The notes beneath the pieces are model-generated. The model ran no database searches, was not told the origin of the DNA, and saw nothing but the letters and a program-made list of their open reading frames with translations. A DNA stretch of 64,000 bases from Pseudacidovorax sp. (GTDB taxonomy: Bacteria > Pseudomonadota > Gammaproteobacteria > Burkholderiales > Burkholderiaceae_C): assembly GCF_017991995.1 (NCBI RefSeq), contig NZ_JAGOPN010000018.1, positions 1 to 64,000 of the forward strand, read 5' to 3'. Position numbers and translations under genes: made by a program. Below are positions 57,236-64,000 of this stretch, one piece after another (position 1 is the stretch's first letter; every line of letters begins with the position of its first letter).

Positions 57236-59068
57236 ATGAGCGCTTACAAAACCATCCTCGAACCCGCCACGATGCAGTACGCCAAGCCATTGGCGTTCCC
57301 ACAGGCCGCCTTCTGCGAGCAGATCATCAACATCGGCCTGTTCTTCGACGGCACCGACAACAACCACAGCTTTCACCCCTCCAAGTTCGACACGAACGTC
57401 TGGAAACTTTCCCTGGCCTATCGCAACGCCCCAGAGGACGGTTGCTTCCGTTACTACGTATCCGGCGTGGGCACCCCGTTCACCGAGATCGCACAGGAGG
57501 CGGCCGACGCAATGGGTGGTCCCTTTGGCGCAGGAGGTGAGGCGCGGATCGTCTATGGGCTGCTGCAGGTGTGCAACGCGCTTCATCGAGTCATCAATGC
57601 CGACGCCCCAAGGTTCGACGGAAAGGCCCTCGCCGCCCTCTGCTCGGAAACCCGACTCCCCGATACCAACGCCGGCGATGCCAGCACCGCACCCCCTCGC
57701 CTGACGCCCGAGCAGAAGATCCTCGAGCAACTCGGCCTGCCCTGCGGCCTCGTCGGCGCCAGCGACCGCAGCTTCCTGGGCGCCTCCATCGCCGGCGAGC
57801 GCCGCAAGTTCCTCTCTCGCATCTGCGGCGAGTTGCGCCAGCAGATCGCCCAGCGCGCCACCCGGCCTCGGCCCAAGGCCATCTACCTGGACGTCTTCGG
57901 CTTCTCCCGCGGCGCCGCCCAGGCCCGCGTCTTCGTCTCCTGGCTGCACCAGTACCTCATGCTCCAGGGCCAGCTCTTCGGCGTGCCCGCCTATGTGCGC
58001 ATGCTCGGCATCTTCGACACCGTCGCCTCCGTCGGCCTGACCGATGCCATCGGCTCCGACGGCCACAACGCATGGGCCACCGCCGAGGACCTGCGCATCC
58101 ACCCCGAGGTGCGCAATTGCCTGCATCACGTCGCGCTGCATGAGCTGCGGACCAACTTCCCTTCGGACAGCGTGGCGCAGGCCGGCGGCCTTCCGCTCAA
58201 CTGCCAGGAGCACCACTGCCCCGGCGCGCACAGCGACGTGGGGGGCGGCTACGCCGCGGGCGAGCAGGGCAAGGGCATTCGTTTCAAGCGCCAGCGCGAC
58301 CAGTTGGGCCAGTTCTTCGAGCAGCCGGAGCTGGCCGACGACCTGCGCCTGTCAAACCTGACGCTCAAGCACATGTACGACGCGGCCGTGCAAGCCTGCG
58401 ATGGGCATGTCTTCGTGCCTTGGATCGCGCTCGACAGTTCTGCGGCTGCACGCCTTATGCTGCCGTCGCAGTTCGGCCTCGACTCCCAACCCCAGATCCG
58501 CAAGGCCGTAGAAACCTACTTCTCCACCTGCGGCGTCCCCACCGGCCTGGACACCCGCGAGGCCCTGCGCCGCCACGGCCAGTGCTACCTGGCCTGGCGC
58601 TATGCCGTCACCCGCCGCAAGAACGGCTTTGCCGAGCTGGCCAGCGTCAAGCAGGCCCGCCGGTTCGACGCCGAGGGCCTGGACTACTACCTGCGCGGCC
58701 AGCAGATCTTCGAGCAGCAGGTCGACCTGCTGGAGCGCCCGCCCGGACCCATCGACTTCATGGGCAACCGCGAGGTGATCCGCGGCTTCCACGCCAAGGC
58801 CTTGCAGATCTACAAGGAGATCAAGACGGGCACCGTCTCCTACGACCTGGGGCGCTTCTTCGACGAATGGGTGCACGACTCCTACGCCGGCTTCATCGGC
58901 AAGTTCCGCAGCCCCGGTGTCAACTGGGTTCAGGCCACCGGCAGCAACATGATTCACCTCGTCGCCGAGGGCCAGCGCTACATCCGCTGGCGCCAGATCT
59001 ACCAGGGCAGCAACCAGGGGCTCAATGCCCAGCGCCAGATGAGCGTCGAGGAGGGGGCGGTTGCATGA
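57236..59068 (+). CDS. DUF2235 Tle1-like T6SS phospholipase effector
   Basis: 610 residues. DUF2235 hydrolase features are IINIGLFFDGTDN at 30-42, the nucleophile motif GFSRG at 222-226 (Ser224), Asp261 in GIFDTVAS and His332 in CPGAHSDVGGGY, matching a Ser-Asp-His triad. Tle1 proteins are phospholipases injected by T6SS. The C-terminal half (about 400-610) is helical. VgrG, the DUF4123 adaptor, lipoprotein immunity genes and PAAR are all beside it. Stop overlaps a 21-codon gene. Confidence 0.9.
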   Translation: MSAYKTILEPATMQYAKPLAFPQAAFCEQIINIGLFFDGTDNNHSFHPSKFDTNVWKLSLAYRNAPEDGCFRYYVSGVGTPFTEIAQEAADAMGGPFGAGGEARIVYGLLQVCNALHRVINADAPRFDGKALAALCSETRLPDTNAGDASTAPPRLTPEQKILEQLGLPCGLVGASDRSFLGASIAGERRKFLSRICGELRQQIAQRATRPRPKAIYLDVFGFSRGAAQARVFVSWLHQYLMLQGQLFGVPAYVRMLGIFDTVASVGLTDAIGSDGHNAWATAEDLRIHPEVRNCLHHVALHELRTNFPSDSVAQAGGLPLNCQEHHCPGAHSDVGGGYAAGEQGKGIRFKRQRDQLGQFFEQPELADDLRLSNLTLKHMYDAAVQACDGHVFVPWIALDSSAAARLMLPSQFGLDSQPQIRKAVETYFSTCGVPTGLDTREALRRHGQCYLAWRYAVTRRKNGFAELASVKQARRFDAEGLDYYLRGQQIFEQQVDLLERPPGPIDFMGNREVIRGFHAKALQIYKEIKTGTVSYDLGRFFDEWVHDSYAGFIGKFRSPGVNWVQATGSNMIHLVAEGQRYIRWRQIYQGSNQGLNAQRQMSVEEGAVA

Positions 59069-59130
59069 GGCGCGGACCGGAAGATTCCGAGAGCGTCGTG
59101 ATCGTCAAGACGGGGGGCGCCAATGCGTGA
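59065..59130 (+). CDS. 21-codon bridging ORF between effector and PAAR genes
   Basis: A possible mini-gene, MRRGPEDSESVVIVKTGGAN plus Ala. Its ATG overlaps the effector stop by 4 nt (ATGA) and its last codons overlap the PAAR start by 8 nt. It may simply relay ribosomes from the effector to PAAR by translational coupling, or be a vestigial N-terminus of PAAR. A purine-rich GAGGGGGCGG stretch precedes it. Confidence 0.4.
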   Translation: MRRGPEDSESVVIVKTGGANA

Positions 59131-59386
59131 TTCGCGAAACCGGCCCGTGGTCCGCCTGGGCGACCCCACCGACCACGGCGGGGAAGTGCTGACCGCGCTG
59201 GACATGATGGTGCTGGGCAAGCCGGTGACCGGCGAAGGATGTGTGGCGCGCTGCCCCAGCTGCGGTGGCATCTTCCGGATCGTGCCGGCGCACACCGAGC
59301 GGCGCCACCGCGGGCGCGTCGTTGCCTTCGAGGGCGACCTGACCGAATGCGGGGCCCGGCTGCTGTCGACCTTGCCGGGGAGCTAG
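59123..59386 (+). CDS. PAAR-domain T6SS spike-tip protein
   Basis: 87 residues. RLGDPTDHGGEVLTALDMMV followed by GKPVTGEGCVARCPSCGG is a PAAR start with Cys40, Cys44 and Cys47, then HTERRHRGRVVAFEGDLTEC. PAAR proteins sharpen the VgrG tip, binding zinc. It has no effector extension. It closes the vgrG-effector operon. Confidence 0.88.
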   Translation: MRDSRNRPVVRLGDPTDHGGEVLTALDMMVLGKPVTGEGCVARCPSCGGIFRIVPAHTERRHRGRVVAFEGDLTECGARLLSTLPGS

Positions 59387-59410
59387 CCAGAAGGGCTGAC
59401 CGACAGGCAG

Positions 59411-59435
59411 ATGGTTGCGACGCTGTCGCAACCAT
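59411..59435. repeat. Perfect 11-bp inverted repeat
   Basis: ATGGTTGCGAC and GTCGCAACCAT are exact reverse complements around a 3-nt GCT loop. It lies 24 bp after the PAAR stop. No T run follows, so it is not a standard terminator; it may be a hairpin terminator of another type, or an operator. Confidence 0.7.
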
Positions 59436-59709
59436 CGAATAGCACCTGCGGCCTCGACATGGTTTCGGCCCGCCTCATGGCGGCCGCCCACCCTCGGCTC
59501 CACCACCACCCGGAGCGTCTGCCGCAAGCGGCGGATCCGCCGCTCGTTGTGGAGCATCCCCCGCCCATTCAGCCCCGAGCAAAGAACGCTCTGCGGGTAA
59601 CTGCTGAACCTGTCTCCCCCCTTCCCCCCTAGCATCCCCAAATCGCTCACATATTAGTGATCTGCCCCCCCGAGCGACGCCCCAGGCAGTCACGACTCAG
59701 GAGACAGAC
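59436..59709. other. Intergenic region upstream of the Bug-type protein
   Basis: No gene is credible here. The sequence changes from GC-rich to a short AT-rich part near 59640-59660 (CACATATTAGTGATC), a plausible promoter region for the binding-protein gene, and an AGGAGACAGAC ribosome binding site ends it. Confidence 0.5.
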
Positions 59710-60687
59710 ATGGTGAAGCTAGTTCGTTGCGTCCTCGCGGTCGCGCTGTCCGTGGTCGCGGGGGCCAGCCTGGCCCAGGAGGCCTATCCGTCCAAGCCCG
59801 TGCGCATCCTCATTCCCTACGCCCCCGGCGGCGGCGTGGATGCCGCCGCCCGCCTGGTGGCCCAGTCCCTGGGGACGGCGATGGGCCAGAGCTTCGTCGT
59901 CGAGTCCAAGCCCGGCGGCAACACCGTGATCGCGGCCGAGGCGGTGGCTCGCGCGGCGCCGGATGGCTACACGCTGCTGCTGACGGGCGGCTCCACCATG
60001 ACGCTGCTGCCGCTCACGCAGGCCAAGCTGCCCTTCGTGCCGCTCAACGACTTCGTGCCGGTGGGCCAGGTGTCGCGCCTGCCCTACTTCCTCGCGGTGT
60101 CGGCCACGCAGCCCTACAGGAGCGCGAAGGACCTGCTCGCCGACCCGAAGGCGCGCGACGGCGCGCTGGCCTATGCGAGCAACGGTATCGGCTCGATGGC
60201 GCACATCGGCACCGAGATGCTGATCCAGCGCGCCGGTGCCAGGATGATCCACGTGCCCTACAACGGCTTCACGCCCGCCATCGCCGATCTGGTGACGGGA
60301 CGGACGGTGATGGTGATGGCCGACCTGGCCCCGCTCAATGCGCAACTCCAGGACGGCAAGCTGCGCCCGCTGGCCGTCGCGTCCGAGAAGCGCTCGCCCT
60401 TCCTGCCGGACGTGCCGACCCTGGCCGAAGCCGGCTTCCCCGGCACCGAGTTCGAGGTGTGGCTCGCGCTCTACGCACCGGCCAAGACACCGCGGGCCGT
60501 GGTCGACAAGCTGTCCGCCGAGCTGAACAAGGTGCTCGCCAACCCCGCCACGCGCGAGGCCTTCGTGCGCCTGGGCCATGAGGCCGACTACGCCGCACCC
60601 GATGCCGTGCGCAAGCGCATCCAGGCCGAGCAGAGTGCCTTCGCGCCGGCCGTGCGGGCCGCCGGACTGGCCGCGCAGACCAACTGA
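59710..60687 (+). CDS. Bug-family tripartite tricarboxylate transporter substrate-binding protein
   Basis: 325 residues with a signal peptide (AVALSVVAGASLAQ, cleavage near 22). Bug-family features are YPSKPVRILIPYAPGGGVDA, FVVESKPGGNTVIAAEAVAR, ADGYTLL-like sequence (PDGYTLLLTGG) and VPYNGFTPAIADLVTGRTVM. It binds a carboxylate in the periplasm. No TctA/TctB permease genes are nearby, as is common for Bug proteins in this order. The ThDP enzyme follows after 9 bp, so the ligand probably feeds that enzyme. Confidence 0.93.
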   Translation: MVKLVRCVLAVALSVVAGASLAQEAYPSKPVRILIPYAPGGGVDAAARLVAQSLGTAMGQSFVVESKPGGNTVIAAEAVARAAPDGYTLLLTGGSTMTLLPLTQAKLPFVPLNDFVPVGQVSRLPYFLAVSATQPYRSAKDLLADPKARDGALAYASNGIGSMAHIGTEMLIQRAGARMIHVPYNGFTPAIADLVTGRTVMVMADLAPLNAQLQDGKLRPLAVASEKRSPFLPDVPTLAEAGFPGTEFEVWLALYAPAKTPRAVVDKLSAELNKVLANPATREAFVRLGHEADYAAPDAVRKRIQAEQSAFAPAVRAAGLAAQTN

Positions 60688-60696
60688 CCACGCCCC

Positions 60697-62448
60697 ATGG
60701 AATTCCAACGCTCCCCCGACGACGACAACACCACCCCCCACACCGCCTCGCACCACCTGCTGCAGGCGCTGCTGGACCACGGCGTCGAGTACCTGTTCTG
60801 CAACCTCGGGACGGACCACGCGCCGCTCATCGAAGAGATGGCGAGGTGGCGCGAGCAAGGGCGGGCGTTGCCCCAGGTGGTGCTCTGCCCGCACGAGAAC
60901 ACGGCCCTGCACATGGCCGGCGGCTACGCCATCGCCACCGGCCGCGGCCAGGCGGTGCTGGTGCATGTGGATGCCGGCACGGCCAACTCGGCCATGGCCA
61001 TGCACAACCTGTTTCGCGCGCGCGTGCCGGTGCTGCTGATGGCCGGCCGTGCGCCGGCCACCACCTTCAACCAGGTGGAGGGCGGGCGCGACACCTATGT
61101 GCACTTCGTGCAGGAGCCCTTCGACCAGGGAAGCGTGGTGCGCCCCTACGTCAAGTGGGAATACACGTTGCCCTGGCCGTCGATGGCGGCCGAAGTCATC
61201 GCCCGCGCGCACTCGGTGATGCAGAGCGATCCACCGGGCCCCGTGTACCTGATGCTGCCGCGCGAGATGCTGGCCGCGCCCTGCCCGCCGCAGGAGCTGC
61301 ATCCCTTTCCGGCGGCCAGCCACAGGCCCGTCAAGGCCGGCGGCGCGCATCCGGCGCCGATCCAGCAGATCGCGGAAAAGCTCGTCGCCAGCGAAGACCC
61401 GCTGCTCGTCACCGCCTACGCGGGCCGCCATCCGCGCACGCCCGCCCTGGTCGACGCGCTGGCGCGGCTCATCGGCATGCGCGTGTGCGAGTTCAACAGC
61501 GTGCACCTGAACATCCGCCGCGACAGCCCCTGCTTTGCCGGCTACCTGCCCGGCCCCTTCGCCGAGAAGGCCGACGTCGGCCTGATGCTGGACGTCGACG
61601 TGCCCTGGGTGCCCAAGACCACGCGCGTCAACCCGAACGCCTGGTGGGCGCAGATGGACCTCGACGCCATCAAGCGCGACATGCCGATGTGGGGCTTTGC
61701 GACCCACGCACGCATCGAGGGCGACAGCGAACTGCTGCTGGCCCAGCTCATCGACGCCGTGAAGTCGCTCGCCACACCGGCCTTCGAGGCAAGGGCGGCC
61801 GAGCGGATGAGGAAGCTCGAACGCGAACATGCCGAGCGCCAGCGCAGGATCGACGCCGCGGCGCAGGCGCCCGGCGAACGCGGTGCCATCAACCCGGCCT
61901 ACCTGTGCGCCGCCATCCACCGGGCGCTGGACAGCCGCGACACCGTGATCAACGAAGGCATCCGCAACACGCTCACGGTGTTCGACCAGGTGCCGCGCAA
62001 CGAGCCCGGCACGCTGCTGGGCCTGCCGGGCGGGGGGCTGGGCTTTTCGGCCGGCACGGCGCTGGGCGTCAAGCTGGCGCGGCCCGACGCCCGCGTGGTG
62101 CATTTCGTGGGCGACGGCACCTTCTACTTCAGCAATGCCACCTCCACGCTGGCCGTGGCGCGGGAGTGCGGCCTGCCGATCTTCACCGTCGTGCTCGACA
62201 ACGGCGGCTGGTCCGCGGTGAAGGAAGCCACCCTGCGCATGTACCCCAAGGGCCGGGCCTTCGCGACGGACGAGTACGCCTCGGTGCTGCCCACCGGCAT
62301 GGACTTCGCCGGCGTGGCCGAGGCCGCCGGTGCGCATGGCGAGCGGCTGGTCGATCCGGCCGATGTCGAGGCGGCCATCGCCCGCTGCATCCGCGCGCTG
62401 GACGAAGGGCGCAGCGCCTTGCTGCACGCGCGCATCGCGCCGCTCTGA
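60697..62448 (+). CDS. Thiamine-diphosphate-dependent enzyme, acetolactate-synthase-like
   Basis: 583 residues. The cofactor-activating Glu67 is in CPHENTALHMAGGY, and the ThDP motif runs from GDG at 472-474 to N502 (VVLDNGGW). The central domain is NAD/FAD-like. Relatives include acetolactate synthase, benzoylformate decarboxylase and oxalyl-CoA decarboxylase; none is clearly indicated. Coupled to a Bug protein and a MarR regulator, it may decarboxylate or ligate an imported 2-oxo acid. Thiamine is made via thiC in the same window. Confidence 0.87.
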   Translation: MEFQRSPDDDNTTPHTASHHLLQALLDHGVEYLFCNLGTDHAPLIEEMARWREQGRALPQVVLCPHENTALHMAGGYAIATGRGQAVLVHVDAGTANSAMAMHNLFRARVPVLLMAGRAPATTFNQVEGGRDTYVHFVQEPFDQGSVVRPYVKWEYTLPWPSMAAEVIARAHSVMQSDPPGPVYLMLPREMLAAPCPPQELHPFPAASHRPVKAGGAHPAPIQQIAEKLVASEDPLLVTAYAGRHPRTPALVDALARLIGMRVCEFNSVHLNIRRDSPCFAGYLPGPFAEKADVGLMLDVDVPWVPKTTRVNPNAWWAQMDLDAIKRDMPMWGFATHARIEGDSELLLAQLIDAVKSLATPAFEARAAERMRKLEREHAERQRRIDAAAQAPGERGAINPAYLCAAIHRALDSRDTVINEGIRNTLTVFDQVPRNEPGTLLGLPGGGLGFSAGTALGVKLARPDARVVHFVGDGTFYFSNATSTLAVARECGLPIFTVVLDNGGWSAVKEATLRMYPKGRAFATDEYASVLPTGMDFAGVAEAAGAHGERLVDPADVEAAIARCIRALDEGRSALLHARIAPL

Positions 62449-62532
62449 GGGGTGCTGGACAAGGGGGCTCCAGTACCATCCGGGCGACCCGCAGGCCGCC
62501 CCATCGGGAGGCCGCCCGACCGAAGCCGCATC

Positions 62533-63051
62533 TTGACGAACAAGCCCGCCGCGCGCAGCCGCCAGCGTCGACCCTCCCCCGCCCCTTCAGCCCGTGCGCA
62601 GCCGCGGCGCAACCTTCCCTTGCTGCTGCTGCAGGTGCGCGCCGCCGTCGTGGGCCGCTTCCGCCATGTGCTCAAGAAGACGGGCCTGACGGAGCAGCAG
62701 TTCCGCATCCTTCGCGCGCTCCATGTGCGCGGCACGCTGGAGCCGCGGGAGCTCTGTGCCATCTGCCATATCTCCAGCCCCAGCCTGAGCGGCGTGCTCG
62801 CGCGCATGGACAGCATGGGACTGGTGCAGCGCGAGCGACACAAGGACGACCAGCGCCGGCAGCATGTGTCGCTCTCGCGCCGGGCGCAGCAGATGTTCGC
62901 GGACGTGAGCGAGGACATGGAGGCCGTCTACCAGGAACTCGAAGCGGCCCTGGGACCGGCCTTCGTGGACCAGATGTACGCCATGTGCGACACGGTGCTC
63001 GAGGTGCTCAAGGGTCCGGAGGGCGAGGCCCCGGCCGAGGACGACGCCTGA
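62533..63051 (+). CDS. MarR-family regulator (HpaR-like)
   Basis: About 172 residues from TTG 62533; a GTG at 62452 would add 27 low-complexity residues, and neither has a strong binding site. The winged HTH is LTEQQFRILRALHVRGTLEP and HISSPSLSGVLARMDSMGLV with the wing RERHKDDQRRQHVSLS. The pattern is close to HpaR repressors of aromatic-acid degradation. It probably regulates the preceding ThDP/Bug genes in response to their substrate. Confidence 0.82.
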   Translation: MTNKPAARSRQRRPSPAPSARAQPRRNLPLLLLQVRAAVVGRFRHVLKKTGLTEQQFRILRALHVRGTLEPRELCAICHISSPSLSGVLARMDSMGLVQRERHKDDQRRQHVSLSRRAQQMFADVSEDMEAVYQELEAALGPAFVDQMYAMCDTVLEVLKGPEGEAPAEDDA

Positions 63052-63138
63052 AGACGGCACCGGCCTGATCTGCCCGCCTCGATAAGGACAAGCCGCAACG
63101 TACCGCCGCCGGCGGCCGCTCGGCAAGTGCGCGGCGCC

Positions 63139-63999
63139 TCAGCCCTGCAGCCCCGCCACGTGCTCATTCACGATCGCAATGAACGCCCGCAACCGGTTCA
63201 GCCGCCGCAGGTCGCGGTGGTAGCCCATCCAGATCTCCCGCGCGGGCGGCTCCTCCGGCAGGCTCAGCCGGCGCAGGCCGCCCACCTGGTTGCCCACCAC
63301 CTGCGGCAGCACGGCGATGCCGATGCCGTGGCTGCTCATGCGGGCCTGCACGTTGCGGTTGTTGGACGCCAGCAGCGGCCGGGCATTGGGAAAGCGGCTC
63401 TTCAGCCACGCGATGTCCGGGAACTGGCCGGTCGAGGTGTCGTGCGTGATGAGCCGAAAGCCCGCGCCGTCGCCGAACACCGGGTCGGGTGAGGCCGTGG
63501 CGACATAGACGCCGTAGGGCAGGCGCACCAGCTTTCGCTGCACCACGTCGGGCGCATTGAAGGGGACGATGCGGAACGCGATGTCGGCCTCCCGCTGCGC
63601 CAGGTTGAACAGGCGCGTGCCGGTCAGCACTTCGAGATCGACGCGCGGGTACGACCGGGCGTAGTCCGCAATGATGGGCGGCAGGACGAAGGCGCCGAAC
63701 CAGTCGGCCGACGAGATGCGCAGGCTGCCCTGCAGCTTCTCTTCCCCGCCTGCCAGGCGCCGCTGCATGGCGAGCGCGCCCTCCTCCATCTGCTCGGCCA
63801 GCGCCACGATGCCGGCGCCCTCGTCCGTGGGCACAAAGCCGTCCGCGGTGCGCTGGAACAGCGTGTGGCCCACGGCCTGCTCCAGCGCCCGGAGCCGGCG
63901 CCCGATGGTCGGATGGCTCAGCTGCAAGGCGCGTGCGGCACCGCCCAGGGTGCCCGCGCGCACCACGGCCAGGAAGATGCGGACATCGCTCCACTCCAC
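63139..63999 (-). CDS. LysR-family transcriptional regulator, at the window edge
   Basis: About 286 residues visible. The N-terminal HTH is VRIFLAVVRAGTLGGAARAL and SHPTIGRRLRALEQAVGHTL; the effector-binding domain follows (LRISSADWFGAFVLPPIIAD, GIGIAVLPQVVGNQVGGL). The visible start is GTG at 63999, one base from the end of the window, so the true start may lie outside. Convergent with the MarR gene; its target is unknown. Confidence 0.85.
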   Translation of the reverse strand: MEWSDVRIFLAVVRAGTLGGAARALQLSHPTIGRRLRALEQAVGHTLFQRTADGFVPTDEGAGIVALAEQMEEGALAMQRRLAGGEEKLQGSLRISSADWFGAFVLPPIIADYARSYPRVDLEVLTGTRLFNLAQREADIAFRIVPFNAPDVVQRKLVRLPYGVYVATASPDPVFGDGAGFRLITHDTSTGQFPDIAWLKSRFPNARPLLASNNRNVQARMSSHGIGIAVLPQVVGNQVGGLRRLSLPEEPPAREIWMGYHRDLRRLNRLRAFIAIVNEHVAGLQG

Positions 64000-64000
64000 G

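Noticed and set aside
52503-59386. Prophage tail genes
   Set aside because: VgrG, DUF4123, PAAR and Tle1-like genes fit T6SS. No phage structural or lysis genes are present.

Overview
The window looks like the chromosome of a Burkholderiales betaproteobacterium, most likely Comamonadaceae (Variovorax/Acidovorax/Hydrogenophaga-like). Supporting signs are very high GC with strong third-position bias, a double-length UvrA, a liu/mcc leucine-degradation cluster, Bug-type binding proteins, MHS transporters and dispersed REP-like hairpins. This placement is inferred from gene content, not from a marker gene. No rRNA, tRNA, CRISPR array or intact transposase was found.

Layout. (1) 1-480 holds no convincing gene. 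(2) 481-6396 (-) is a four-Walker-A, tandem UvrA carrying two in-frame REP-like insertions. (3) 6655-13349 (+) is a tightly coupled operon: GntR regulator, IlvD/Edd dehydratase, beta-hydroxyacid dehydrogenase, hydroxypyruvate-isomerase-like TIM barrel, DenD-like SDR, NIPSNAP protein and D-2-hydroxyacid dehydrogenase. It looks like a sugar-acid catabolic pathway of unknown substrate. (4) 13447-20455 is a lower-GC array of minus-strand cassette genes separated by attC-like sites. No integrase is visible, so it is a CALIN-type integron remnant; an IS3 relic splits it. Its cassettes include a GIY-YIG protein, a two-gene SLATT-like/pYEATS unit and a membrane-anchored receiver-domain protein. (5) 20806-25403 holds an MHS transporter, small proteins, a DUF2846 lipoprotein and an HCCA-isomerase/DUF1289/YbaK/DUF1653 group. 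(6) 25403-41702, mainly minus strand, is the leucine/isovalerate pathway: isovaleryl-CoA dehydrogenase, acyl-CoA synthetase, methylcrotonyl-CoA carboxylase beta and alpha, methylglutaconyl-CoA hydratase and HMG-CoA lyase. A vapBC module, a hydrolase, DUF4126, GhrA, a CPA1 antiporter and a GDPD lipoprotein are interspersed, and an AraC regulator is divergent from the end. (7) 42951-52056 holds an RNA-methyltransferase-like protein, a DedA-rhodanese fusion, a DUF3047 protein, a PhoX-like lipoprotein coupled to a di-haem cytochrome c lipoprotein, and thiC with a TPP riboswitch. (8) 52503-59386 (+) is an orphan type VI secretion effector island: VgrG, DUF4123 adaptor, two DUF3304 lipoproteins, a truncated effector, a DUF2235 Tle1-like phospholipase, a 21-codon bridging gene and PAAR. 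About 780 bp of it is tandemly duplicated. (9) 59710-64000 holds a Bug binding protein, a ThDP enzyme, a MarR regulator and a convergent LysR regulator at the window edge.

The most interesting parts are the integron cassettes, especially SLATT-like/pYEATS, the duplicated effector-immunity segment, and the palindromic repeats translated inside UvrA and the carboxylase.
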